This document shows, one piece after another, positions 33,643-42,178 of a stretch of 47,749 bases of DNA. Position 1 is the first letter of the stretch; each line of letters begins with the position of its first letter. The notes under the pieces were generated by a model. The model made no database searches and had not been told where the DNA came from. It saw only the letters and a list, made by a program, of their open reading frames with translations. Source of the DNA: Corynebacterium sp. (lineage in GTDB: Bacteria; Actinomycetota; Actinomycetes; Mycobacteriales; Mycobacteriaceae); contig NZ_JAPJNQ010000007.1 in NCBI RefSeq assembly GCF_030826625.1, positions 1 to 47,749 on the forward strand. Direction: 5' to 3'. The position numbers were made by a program, and so were the translations under genes.

Positions 33643-34938
33643 ATGAGTGTTCGTAAGGTCAGCTCTTCGTTGCTGTTCCGCGTTGTGGTTGCGATCATCT
33701 TGGGTATCGTCACCGGTTTATTTTTCCCGGAATGGCTTGCCCGAGTGTTCGTTACCTTCAATGGTCTGTTTAGCCAATTCCTCGGCTTTTTCGTTCCCGT
33801 TCTCATCTTTGCCTTGATTACACCGGCTATTGCCGGGCTCGGCCGAGGTGCCGGTAAATGGCTAGGCATTACCACCGGCATCGCCTACGCATCGACCATC
33901 GGCGCGGGTCTGCTGGCTTATGCCGTCGCGATTCTGGTCTACCCCGGCTTGTTGGGTGATCAGCGTCTCGACCTCAACGTCAGCGACGTGGAAGAAGGCG
34001 CGTTGACGCCGTACTTTGAGGTGGAGATGGCGCCACCGTTTGAGATCGTCACCGGTCTGTTGCTCGCGTTCGCCATCGGGCTGGCAATGACGGCCATTCC
34101 ATCCCCTGGTCTCTATAAAGGCATCCGCGAATTTGAGAAGATCGTCATGAAGGTCATTACCGCTTTCGTGATTCCCCTGCTGCCGTTGTTCATTTACGGC
34201 ATTTTCTTGAACCTTGCGATGAACGAAAACCTTGGCGACGTCATCAATTCCTTCGCGCGTGTCCTCGTGCTGTCCGTCGTCATGACGTGGGTCGTGATCG
34301 TGCTGCAGTACCTGATCGCGGGTGCGCTGGCGCGCCGCAACCCGTTTAGTGCGCTGAAGAATATGCTGCCGGCCTACTTCACTGCGCTCGGAACTTCTTC
34401 GTCCGCAGCCACCATTCCGGTGACGTACAAGTCGACGCTGAAGAACGACGTGGCTCCGAACATCGCCGGCTTTGTGGTGCCGCTGGGCGCGACCATGCAC
34501 CTGTCTGGATCCATGACCAAGCTGGTGCTCTACGCTTTCGCCATCGTGTACTTGTCGAGCCTGGAGGTCAGCTTCGGGCTGGCTCTCGGCTTCATGCTGT
34601 TGCTGGGCATCATGATGGTGGCAGCGCCAGGCGTTCCTGGTGGCGCAGTTTATGCTGCACTGGGGTTGCTGGGCAGCATGCTTGGATTCGATGAAGACAT
34701 GCTTGCGCTGATGATCGCGGCCTATATTGTGGTGGACTCGTTCGGTACCGCCGCGAATATTACTGGCGACGGTGCGATTGCATTGTTGATTAACAAGTGG
34801 ACCAAAAATGGAACCACTGCTGACGGTGCACAACTTCCTGACGACTATGACGCTCCAGAGTTCGGCGATGACGATGCTGTGTCACAGAACGCGACTCCGG
34901 GAGATGCTGCCCAACCGCAGCGCGATAATCTGCGTTAA
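33643..34938 (+). CDS. dicarboxylate/amino acid:cation symporter (DAACS family)
   Basis: A 431-residue glutamate-transporter-fold protein with eight helices and two re-entrant hairpins. Hairpin 1 has the serine-rich ALGTSSSAATIPVTYKS (from residue 246). Helix 7/hairpin 2 region has GATMHLSGSMTKLVL (from about 282) and AAPGVPGGAVYAAL. Helix 8 has DSFGTAANITGDGAIALL with the substrate-coordinating Asp and Asn. It probably imports a dicarboxylate or dicarboxylic or small neutral amino acid with sodium or protons; the exact substrate cannot be read. The C-terminal 35 residues are acidic. The parS-like palindromic terminator follows. Confidence 0.9.
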   Translation: MSVRKVSSSLLFRVVVAIILGIVTGLFFPEWLARVFVTFNGLFSQFLGFFVPVLIFALITPAIAGLGRGAGKWLGITTGIAYASTIGAGLLAYAVAILVYPGLLGDQRLDLNVSDVEEGALTPYFEVEMAPPFEIVTGLLLAFAIGLAMTAIPSPGLYKGIREFEKIVMKVITAFVIPLLPLFIYGIFLNLAMNENLGDVINSFARVLVLSVVMTWVVIVLQYLIAGALARRNPFSALKNMLPAYFTALGTSSSAATIPVTYKSTLKNDVAPNIAGFVVPLGATMHLSGSMTKLVLYAFAIVYLSSLEVSFGLALGFMLLLGIMMVAAPGVPGGAVYAALGLLGSMLGFDEDMLALMIAAYIVVDSFGTAANITGDGAIALLINKWTKNGTTADGAQLPDDYDAPEFGDDDAVSQNATPGDAAQPQRDNLR

Positions 34939-34987
34939 TTACGGCCGTCCGCCAAGTGTGCTAAGACGCGTGCCGCTTTAATTACAC

Positions 34988-35021
34988 AAAAGACGACGTT
35001 TCACGTGAAACGTCGTCTTTT
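34988..35021. terminator. parS: 34-bp perfect palindrome: bidirectional terminator with parS-like core
   Basis: Two perfect 17-base arms (34988-35004 and 35005-35021) centre on CGTTTCACGTGAAACG, which matches parS at 14 of 16 bases (only the outermost bases differ). The arms start with AAAA and end in TTTT followed by TC, giving a U-tract on both strands. It lies between convergent genes (symporter and trpA), so it should terminate both, and it may also be a weak ParB site. Confidence 0.8.
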
Positions 35022-35114
35022 TCTATGTGCCGTATTGCGGGGAATGTCAGTAGCGTGGAATGTCAGCTGTGGCGGTAGCTAGCCGCAGTGGCAGCCAGCC
35101 CAACGGGTAGCCGT

Positions 35115-35945
35115 TTACCGGGTGGCTGCTTTCATCTCTGCCACATAGCGCGAAACCGCGTCGGCAAGTTCTGCGAGATCGAACTCGTTGCCAGACTCCG
35201 AAGAATCGACTCTCGCAGAAATGATGCGCGTGATCGCCGAGCCGGTAATCGCCCCCGCTGCCCCAGCGTCCAAAGCGGCGCGAACGTGCTCCGGCTTAGA
35301 GATGCCGAATCCCAGCAGCACCGGCGGGCCGTCGAAACGCTGGATGGCATCTACGACAGAGTCCAGACCACCGGACTCTGCTTCTTTATCAGCGCCGGTG
35401 ACACCGTGGCGCGAAAGCGCATATATATATCCCGACGAATTCTCACTGACCGCGCGCAGGGTATCGTCGTCAGCGCGAGCCGGGGCGATAAAGATTTGCG
35501 AAATCCCGGCCTGTTGTGCGGCAGCGACGAATGGACCACCTTCGCGGGTGGGCACGTCGGGAATCAGAATGGAATCTGCACCGGCGGCAGCACAGGATTG
35601 GTAAAACTCTGTGGTTCCCTTGCTCACCGCGAGATTGCAATAGACCAACAGCCCGATCGGAGTCTCGGGGAACTCCTCGCGGATCTGCCGCAATTGCTGC
35701 ATGGATTTATCCAGGCTCGCACCGCCACGCAATGCACGCTGGTGAGATTTTTCAATCTCCGGACCGTCGGCAACGGGGTCACTGAAAGGAATGCCGATCT
35801 CCAGTGCATCGGCTCCAGCATTAACCGCTGCCCGAATCAGCTCAAGTGAAGTCTCATAGCTGGGATCACCGAGCATGAAAAACGGCACAAAAGCGCCCTC
35901 GTGCTTGTCGCGAAGATCAGCAAACAGTGTCTCGTAACGTCCCAT
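35115..35945 (-). CDS. trpA: tryptophan synthase alpha chain
   Basis: TrpA, 276 residues, cleaves indole-3-glycerol phosphate to indole and passes it to TrpB through a tunnel. The family signature LEIGIPFSDPVADGPEIEKSHQRAL lies near residues 46-70, including the catalytic Glu and Asp region. LIPDVPTREGGPF and the phosphate-binding GFGISKPEHV are also present. The start ATG lies 2 bases after the trpB stop; last gene of the operon. Confidence 0.97.
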   Translation of the reverse strand: MGRYETLFADLRDKHEGAFVPFFMLGDPSYETSLELIRAAVNAGADALEIGIPFSDPVADGPEIEKSHQRALRGGASLDKSMQQLRQIREEFPETPIGLLVYCNLAVSKGTTEFYQSCAAAGADSILIPDVPTREGGPFVAAAQQAGISQIFIAPARADDDTLRAVSENSSGYIYALSRHGVTGADKEAESGGLDSVVDAIQRFDGPPVLLGFGISKPEHVRAALDAGAAGAITGSAITRIISARVDSSESGNEFDLAELADAVSRYVAEMKAATR

Positions 35946-35947
35946 GA

Positions 35948-37207
35948 TTATGCCTGACCCTTTTCGTTGTCCCGGTTATCTTCATCGCTTTTGTCATCCG
36001 CATAGCGCGCCCAGGCGCCAGTCTCGTCTTCGACATCACCTAACACGTGACGCACGTGATCGATATCTTTATCACCACGACCAGACAGTGAGACCACGAT
36101 GCAGATATCTTCATCTTTGCGCTTCAGTGCATACGCCAGCGCATGCGCCGACTCTAGTGCCGGAATGATGCCTTCTTTTTGTGCGAGCAATTGGAATGCC
36201 TCGAGTGCTTCCGTGTCAGTGATGCCGACATAGGTTGCACGGCCGGTGGCATGCAAGTGTGCGTGCTGTGGGCCGACTCCGGGATAATCCAACCCGGCAG
36301 AAATCGAATACGATTCATCGACTTGCCCTTCAGCGTTACGCATCAAATACGAACGCGTGCCGTGCAAGATGCCAACGGTTCCCTGCGTAATGGTGGCGCC
36401 GTGACGTCCGGAATCGACACCCTTACCGCCGGGCTCGGCTCCGACTAGTTCAACGTCGGGCTCGTCGATGAAATCCGCAAACATACCAATCGCGTTCGAA
36501 CCTCCGCCGACGCAGGCGACGACAACGTCGGGAAGCCCGCCGGTGCGTTCAATCATCTGCGCCTTCGCCTCTGTGGAAATTACGCGGTGGAATTCCCGCA
36601 CGATGGTTGGAAATGGGTGCGGGCCGGCCGCGGTACCGAGCAAATAATGCGAATCCTCGAAGGTTGCGGTCCAATCGCGCAAGGCTTCGTTTACTGCATC
36701 TTTCAGCGTCCCGGAACCGGTCTCCACGGAGACGACCTTCGCGCCCATGAGTTCCATGCGGAACACATTTGGTGCTTGACGACGAACGTCCTCGGCTCCC
36801 ATGTAGACCACGCACTCGAGATCCAGTAGCGCGCATGCCAACGCCGTCGCGGTGCCATGCTGGCCAGCGCCGGTCTCGGCGATCACGCGAGTTTTACCCA
36901 TGCGTTTGGCCAACAATGCTTGACCCAGCACCTGATTGGTCTTGTGCGCACCACCGTGCACCAAATCTTCGCGTTTGAGGAAGATCCGCGCTTTACCACC
37001 CAAGCGGGTAGCTTCGGTGAGCGGAGTTGGGCGACCCAGGTAGTCCTTGAGCAAGCGCGCCAGTTCCTCTTTGAATGATGGATCCTCCATGGCGTCGACG
37101 AACGCGCGCTCTAATTGATCCAGCGCGGGGATTAGAGATTCGGGGACGAATTGCCCGCCGAATTCGCCGAAATATGCCGGCAGGATGGTCGCACGGTCGT
37201 TGCTCAT
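35948..37207 (-). CDS. trpB: tryptophan synthase beta chain
   Basis: TrpB, 419 residues, is the PLP enzyme joining indole and serine. The PLP lysine sits in the motif EDLVHGGAHKTNQVLGQALLAKRMGK near residues 95-120, and the glycine-rich phosphate loop is CVGGGSNAIGMF near 230. The C-terminal about 20 residues are an acidic, charged extension (KSDEDNRDNEKG). A 107-base gap separates it from trpC; no terminator is seen there, so read-through from the upstream genes is likely. Confidence 0.98.
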   Translation of the reverse strand: MSNDRATILPAYFGEFGGQFVPESLIPALDQLERAFVDAMEDPSFKEELARLLKDYLGRPTPLTEATRLGGKARIFLKREDLVHGGAHKTNQVLGQALLAKRMGKTRVIAETGAGQHGTATALACALLDLECVVYMGAEDVRRQAPNVFRMELMGAKVVSVETGSGTLKDAVNEALRDWTATFEDSHYLLGTAAGPHPFPTIVREFHRVISTEAKAQMIERTGGLPDVVVACVGGGSNAIGMFADFIDEPDVELVGAEPGGKGVDSGRHGATITQGTVGILHGTRSYLMRNAEGQVDESYSISAGLDYPGVGPQHAHLHATGRATYVGITDTEALEAFQLLAQKEGIIPALESAHALAYALKRKDEDICIVVSLSGRGDKDIDHVRHVLGDVEDETGAWARYADDKSDEDNRDNEKGQA

Positions 37208-37314
37208 GGTGTGTCCTCGTCTGCTGATTACTCGTCGTAAAGAATTTTAATGGGATCGTCTGTGGTTTCGCGATCGGCTTTACGATGGGGATTTACACGA
37301 ATACTGTTTCCAGT

Positions 37315-38796
37315 TTATCCCTGCGGCTGTGTGTAGTCGCGGATGGTGTTGAAGATGGTACGGAGGATCGCGGAATCCTTGCGTGGTGCGGCAGCCGGGC
37401 CCGCACTCGCGCCGTCCGTGGCGGAAGGCGGCGCGATCTCTAGCCCGGAATTGAGATCGATACCGAAGCAGCTGGTCTCGAGGGCATCGTTAATATTGTC
37501 GGCACCGATGCCACCGGCGAGCACTACCTGCGTCTTGATGTCCTCGGGAATTCGCTCCCAGTCGAAAGAAGTTCCACTTCCCCCCTGCCCTGCATCCAGT
37601 ACCAGCTTGTCCGCTGCACCCGGAGCGAGCAGTTCGTGGAGACGTTCCGGTTCTACTTCCGACGTAGTCATGGAAATGGCGCGCCAGATCTCGAGACCGG
37701 AATCTGCAGGGTCACAGCCGGCGTCGCTAAGCTCGGCTCGCACCGCTGCGAGCAACTCCTCTTCCCCGGTGATGGAACCCCGGTATGGGCTGTGGATCTG
37801 CAGGGCGTGGATACCTGGTTGTACCAATTCGGCCCAGCCACGGGTTCGGCGTGATACCGCGACGTAGCGTAGCCCGGGTTCGTCGGCGATGATTTTTTGC
37901 GATGTTTCACGTGAAACATTGCGCGGAGATGCTTCTTCGAAGATCAAACCGCCGTAGACTGCCCCTGCAGCGCGCGCTGCTTGCGCGGTGCTTGGCGTCG
38001 TCAATCCACAGACTTTGTTGTGTCCGTACACCAAGGCGCGGGCGGCCCAATCGGTATCTGGCTGCGAGGACAATTGTGAGCCCACCAAGAAACCGGAAGC
38101 ATGTGCGCCCAACATCCGTACCGCTGTGTTGTCGCGAATTCCCGATTCCGAAATTGCGAGCGTCCCTGCAGGCAGCAGCTCTGCCAACCGGGCGGTGCGT
38201 GAGAGGTCGATGGAAAGATTGTGCAAGTTTCGGTTGTTGATTCCCACGATTCGTGCGCCGAGACGCAGCGCGCGGGCGACTTCGTCCTCGTCGATTACTT
38301 CGGTGAGCACGTCCAGCCCTAATTCGTCGGCAAGCACTGCGAGCTGAGCGTATTCCTCGTCATCCAATACCGAGAGCATCAGCAAAACCGCATCGGCACC
38401 GTAATAGCGCGCAGCATATAACTGCACCGGATCGATGATGAAGTCCTTGCACAACACCGGTAGATGTGTCGACATGGACACGGTTGCCAAATGGTCATAA
38501 TCGCCGCCAAAATGCTCCGGTTCGCACAACACGGAAATTCCGGCGGCATAGCGAGAATACACTCTCGCCAACTCGCCCGGTTGATAATCTGCGCGGATCA
38601 GCCCCAGCGAAGGTGACGACGACTTACATTCCATGATGAACGCCTGCGGACGTGCCCGCAGCGAATCGTACAAACTGCGCCCGGAACGCGGCAGCTGTGT
38701 GCGGTCAACGTGCGCGATGCGCTCGGCAATGGCTTGCAGGTGCGTGCGGCGCTGCGCGACGATATTTTCCAGCACCGTGGGTAATTTATCGCTCAC
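37315..38796 (-). CDS. trpCF: bifunctional TrpC-TrpF: indole-3-glycerol-phosphate synthase / phosphoribosylanthranilate isomerase
   Basis: A 493-residue fusion. Residues about 5-255 are TrpC (FIMECKSSSPSLG, LCKDFIIDPVQLYAARYYGADAVLLM, VGINNRNLHNLSIDL, ISESGI). After a short linker, about 260-475 are TrpF (KVCGLTTPSTAQAARAAGAVYGGLIF, LDAGQGGSGTSFDW, VVLAGGI, FGIDLNSGLE). Together they catalyse two consecutive steps. In the TrpF part, close to the domain junction, lies a perfect parS site encoding NVSRET. The GTG at 38796 (VSDKLPT) is preferred; it overlaps the trpD end by 11 bases. An earlier start would add residues encoded within trpD. Confidence 0.96.
   Translation of the reverse strand: MSDKLPTVLENIVAQRRTHLQAIAERIAHVDRTQLPRSGRSLYDSLRARPQAFIMECKSSSPSLGLIRADYQPGELARVYSRYAAGISVLCEPEHFGGDYDHLATVSMSTHLPVLCKDFIIDPVQLYAARYYGADAVLLMLSVLDDEEYAQLAVLADELGLDVLTEVIDEDEVARALRLGARIVGINNRNLHNLSIDLSRTARLAELLPAGTLAISESGIRDNTAVRMLGAHASGFLVGSQLSSQPDTDWAARALVYGHNKVCGLTTPSTAQAARAAGAVYGGLIFEEASPRNVSRETSQKIIADEPGLRYVAVSRRTRGWAELVQPGIHALQIHSPYRGSITGEEELLAAVRAELSDAGCDPADSGLEIWRAISMTTSEVEPERLHELLAPGAADKLVLDAGQGGSGTSFDWERIPEDIKTQVVLAGGIGADNINDALETSCFGIDLNSGLEIAPPSATDGASAGPAAAPRKDSAILRTIFNTIRDYTQPQG
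37903..37918. other. parS: perfect parS site inside trpCF
   Basis: Exact TGTTTCACGTGAAACA within coding sequence, encoding VSRET on the minus strand in the early TrpF part of the fusion. Roughly 24-26 kb from the oriC candidate. Confidence 0.93.
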
Positions 38797-39829
38797 CGTA
38801 ATCTGCCTCCTCGTGGGTGGCCAACCAATTCTGTACGGTTCCGTCGTTGATAATCGTGCTTGCCATCTCGGTGCCCTCGGCGATGGAAGCAGCATTGCCG
38901 CTCACATAGAACATCGCCCCGGCGTTTACCGCGACGGCGTCATGATGCGCCTGCGGTGCGCTGCCGGCAAAAATAGCGCGGATGGCTGCTGCATTCGCTG
39001 CTCCGTCGCCGCCTTCCAGATCGGACAACTGATGGCGTGTGGCCCCGAGATCCTCCGGGTTCAATTCATAGCGGGAAATCTCGCCGTCCTGCAGCTCCCA
39101 GATCGTGGTCGGGCCATGCACAGCAAGCTCGTCGGTGCCGGAACCGTGGACGACCAGCGCGCGCTTGCGACCTAATTCGCGGAAAACCTCGGTGATGGTT
39201 TGGCCCATTTCTGGTCGGGCGATGCCCATCAGCTGGTACTCCGGGCGTGCCGGTGAGAGCAGTGGGCCCAGCGTATTGAACAAGGTGGGTACTTTCAGAG
39301 CTTTACGCACGGGCATGACGTGCGCGACGGCCGGGTGGTACGCCGGGGCGAACAAGAAGGTGAACCCGGAATTTTTGAACTGCGTGACCGCGCGGTCCAC
39401 ATCCAGATCCAAAGGAATATTCAGCGCCTCCAGCACGTCGGCAGAACCCGAGCGCGAGGAGACCGAGCGGTTTCCACCTTTGACCACCTTCGCTCCCCCA
39501 GCAGCTGCCACGAGTGATGCCGCGGTGGAAATATTGATGGTGTTTGTGCCGTCGCCGCCTGTGCCAGCGGTATCCAATAGCCCCGCACCAGTGATGGGGA
39601 ATGGTCGCGCGGCAGCGATGAAGGCCTGGGCGGCGCCGGCAATATCGGCGAAAGTCTCGCCGCGGGTGCGGATCGTCGCCAAGAGCGCAGCGATGTGTAC
39701 GTTTTCGTATTCACCGACCGTCAGCGGTTCGAAGACCTCGCGCGCTTGTTCAATAGTGGGATCGTGGTTGTCCAAGTACGCCAGCAGGCGATTCAGCGGC
39801 GCAGCGTTGGTGTCAGCGTTATCAGTCAT
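38786..39829 (-). CDS. trpD: anthranilate phosphoribosyltransferase
   Basis: TrpD, 347 residues, transfers phosphoribose from PRPP to anthranilate. The PRPP-binding signature LLDTAGTGGDGTNTINISTAASLVAAAGGAKVVKGGNRSVSSRSGSADVLEAL lies near residues 77-130, shown here only as the recognised family block. Metal-binding residues lie near HGSGTDELAVHGPT. The ATG at 39829 overlaps the trpG stop by one base (TGATG), with GGGAAG upstream. An in-frame ATG at 39928 lies within trpG and lacks support. Confidence 0.96.
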   Translation of the reverse strand: MTDNADTNAAPLNRLLAYLDNHDPTIEQAREVFEPLTVGEYENVHIAALLATIRTRGETFADIAGAAQAFIAAARPFPITGAGLLDTAGTGGDGTNTINISTAASLVAAAGGAKVVKGGNRSVSSRSGSADVLEALNIPLDLDVDRAVTQFKNSGFTFLFAPAYHPAVAHVMPVRKALKVPTLFNTLGPLLSPARPEYQLMGIARPEMGQTITEVFRELGRKRALVVHGSGTDELAVHGPTTIWELQDGEISRYELNPEDLGATRHQLSDLEGGDGAANAAAIRAIFAGSAPQAHHDAVAVNAGAMFYVSGNAASIAEGTEMASTIINDGTVQNWLATHEEADYGER

Positions 39830-40464
39830 CAGCACTTCCCTTTCGTCAAAAACTCGATGCAGCGATTCAACAAGATGGGGCCGGTCGGGCTCAAGATGGA
39901 TTCCGGGTGAAACTGCAAACCCAAACACGAGCCATCGCGGGCGTAGGCGGCCATCGCCACATCACCCAAGTCAGTTTCCGTGGTCGCCAGGACTTCCAGC
40001 TGCTCTGGTGGATTCGCGCACGCCAACGAGTGGTAGCGCGCCACCGGCACCAGACGGCCGACGTGGTCTGGTTTGTCCGGCTCCTGGTCAATCGTCAGCC
40101 CGGCAAACAGTGGGTGCTGCGCGCCAGCATCCGTCAGCGTCATCGGTACTGAGCGTCCATGCACCGGACCACAAGGCCCCACGGCGCCGCCGTAGTGTTC
40201 CAGCAGAGCTTGGAATCCCAGGCAGATTCCGAGTACTGGAATTTCGCCGTGGATGGCGTCGAGAAGCGCCATCATGTTTCCTGTCTCGCGCGGATGCCCC
40301 GGCCCCGGTGAGAACAACAGCAGGTCCGGCTTTGCCGCCAGCACCGTCTCGACGGGCACGGTGTTGCGGAAGACCGTGCAGTGGTGCCCTGCGAGTGCGT
40401 CGACAAGGTTATAAATGAACGAATCGCGGTTATCGATCACCACGACATGCGGTTGTGTGCTCAT
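39829..40464 (-). CDS. trpG: anthranilate synthase glutamine amidotransferase subunit
   Basis: TrpG, 211 residues, is a class I glutamine amidotransferase that supplies ammonia to TrpE. The oxyanion motif is SPGPGHPRETG near residues 52-62. The nucleophile is the Cys in LGICLGFQALLEHYGG near 77-92, and the catalytic His-Glu pair is in GLQFHPESIL near 182-191. The start overlaps trpE by 4 bases (ATGA), ensuring equal synthesis of both subunits. Confidence 0.97.
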   Translation of the reverse strand: MSTQPHVVVIDNRDSFIYNLVDALAGHHCTVFRNTVPVETVLAAKPDLLLFSPGPGHPRETGNMMALLDAIHGEIPVLGICLGFQALLEHYGGAVGPCGPVHGRSVPMTLTDAGAQHPLFAGLTIDQEPDKPDHVGRLVPVARYHSLACANPPEQLEVLATTETDLGDVAMAAYARDGSCLGLQFHPESILSPTGPILLNRCIEFLTKGKC

Positions 40465-42053
40465 CGTGCCACCTCCATTGGTGCCCCCAAAGCGACGGCA
40501 TCGAGTACCGCATACGCTTTATGTACTGTTTCGTCGGCTTCGGATTGCGGCGTGGAATCACGCACGACGCCGGCTCCGGCCTGAATGATTGCTTGCCCAC
40601 CGCGCACGAATGCGCTGCGGATGACGATGCAGTTGTCCATGCGCCCATCGCCACCCAGATAACCAACCGCGCCACCATAGGAGCCGCGACGCTTGCCTTC
40701 TACTCCACGCAATAGATCGACCGCACGCAACTTCGGTGCACCGGTCAGCGTACCCATGTTCATGCATGCACGATAAGCATCCAGGGCGTCGAAATCTTCG
40801 TGCAGCGTCGCGGTCACACGGGAGACCAGGTGCATTACGCGTGAATATCGGTCTACTTGCAGCAGCTCGGCGACCCTCCGCGTGCCGGGAACGGCGACGC
40901 GGGCGAGATCGTTGCGCGCGAGATCCACTAGCATTGTGTGTTCCGCGAGCTCTTTGTGGTCGGTGCGCATTTCCAGCTCGTTGCGGATATCGAGCTCGTG
41001 GTTGACGCTGCCGTCCGGGTTCAGGCCTCGTGGACGTGTACCCGCAATCGGATACAGCTGCACTTCGCGGGTATCTGGGGAGAATTTCAGGTTCGACTCG
41101 GGAGAAGCGCCGAATAATTCGTAGTCCTCGCCTCGGAAATAAAACATGTATGGCGACGGGTTCGTCTGCAGTAGTCGCCGATACGAGGCAAAAGCATCCG
41201 CGCACGGTGCACTGAAAGTACGCGCGGGCACTACCTGGTAAATATCGCCTTGATAGATATTGTGTTTTACCGCTTCGACATGGCTGCGGAACTGTTTATC
41301 GTCGAAGTCCGTGCTCACTCGCAGCGGTTGCGTCGTATCGACGCCGTGCTCTGGAGCTGCTAACGGCGTGACTTCTTGCTCGGCTGCGGTGACATAGGCG
41401 TCCAGCCGCTTGTCGACGTCGTGTTGGCTGGTGGCCACTCCGCACACGTAGGCCGTTTGTGAAAGGTGGTCGACTTTCAGCAGTGTTTCGGCGACGACAA
41501 ACTCATAATCCGGGTAGGTGTTGTCGCCTTCGGCCACCTCTGGCAGAGATTCAAACGTTGCCAAAAAGTCATAGGCGAAGCCGCCGGCGAGTAGCGGCAG
41601 GTCCGGTGACTCTTCTCCCCCACTGCCGTATTGCGTATTGCCGTATTGCGTACTGAATTGGAGCCGACGAAGTACTTCTGCTGGCGACGTCGCCAGCAGG
41701 CGTTCGCGTTCGTCGGCGGCTTGGGAGGCTGGGAATTCGAAGGTGGCTACTTGCCTCTCGTCGGCAGGTGTGTCCAGCACATACTTGGCGAGTTCCGTGC
41801 GCAATTTGGCGAGGATCTCTTCGCCGGTCGTCGTCAAGGCCTGGGCAGTGACGATGTTTCCCTGGCAGCGTACGCGCAATGCAGAATCCAGCACCGCGAG
41901 GCACAAGAGATTTTTCTTTGATTCAATATCTGCTGATTCCAACAGCACGGTATCCGTGCGCCTAAGGCCGCCGAGGTGGGCGAAAAGCTGCGCGGCATCC
42001 GCGTGATAGCGCAGATCGCGACGCGCCGTGTGTAGCTGTGCAGCGAAATTCAT
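40461..42053 (-). CDS. trpE: anthranilate synthase component I
   Basis: TrpE, 530 residues, makes anthranilate from chorismate with TrpG ammonia. The tryptophan-feedback pocket motif LLES (in TVLLESADIES) lies near residue 33. The chorismate-binding core includes YQVVPARTFSAP, NPSPYMFYFRGEDYELFGASPES, PIAGTRPRG, HTMLVDLARNDLARV and GTLTGAPKLRAVDLL. I prefer the ATG at 42053: AGGG and a possible leaderless -10 (TATTGT, 42066-42061) precede it. The in-frame ATG at 42146 lies inside a parS site and lacks a ribosome site. No Trp-codon-rich leader peptide was found upstream. Confidence 0.95.
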   Translation of the reverse strand: MNFAAQLHTARRDLRYHADAAQLFAHLGGLRRTDTVLLESADIESKKNLLCLAVLDSALRVRCQGNIVTAQALTTTGEEILAKLRTELAKYVLDTPADERQVATFEFPASQAADERERLLATSPAEVLRRLQFSTQYGNTQYGSGGEESPDLPLLAGGFAYDFLATFESLPEVAEGDNTYPDYEFVVAETLLKVDHLSQTAYVCGVATSQHDVDKRLDAYVTAAEQEVTPLAAPEHGVDTTQPLRVSTDFDDKQFRSHVEAVKHNIYQGDIYQVVPARTFSAPCADAFASYRRLLQTNPSPYMFYFRGEDYELFGASPESNLKFSPDTREVQLYPIAGTRPRGLNPDGSVNHELDIRNELEMRTDHKELAEHTMLVDLARNDLARVAVPGTRRVAELLQVDRYSRVMHLVSRVTATLHEDFDALDAYRACMNMGTLTGAPKLRAVDLLRGVEGKRRGSYGGAVGYLGGDGRMDNCIVIRSAFVRGGQAIIQAGAGVVRDSTPQSEADETVHKAYAVLDAVALGAPMEVAR

Positions 42054-42129
42054 AGCCCTAACAATACTGTGTGGCAGCCTACAGGCGCCGCGCAGCCCAG
42101 GCTTAAATTCGAGCCGCGCGAATTTGCGA

Positions 42130-42145
42130 TGTTTCACGTGAAACA
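42130..42145. other. parS: perfect parS site upstream of trpE
   Basis: Exact TGTTTCACGTGAAACA between hutI and trpE, within a 22-bp palindrome (CGATGTTTCAC/GTGAAACATCG). On the plus strand it is followed by ATTTTTT. It mimics a trpE start (MFHVKH). About 28-30 kb from the oriC candidate. Confidence 0.92.
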
Positions 42146-42178
42146 TCGATTTTTTGTGCCACGGTATCGGCTTCGCGG

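Noticed and set aside
33862..34833. 323-codon minus-strand frame opposite the symporter gene
   Set aside because: His/Gln/Arg-rich antisense frame; the plus strand encodes a convincing DAACS transporter.
42130..42155. parS plus ATTTTTT on the plus strand as a rho-independent terminator
   Set aside because: No rightward gene ends here; the stem is explained by parS. A fortuitous terminator cannot be excluded.
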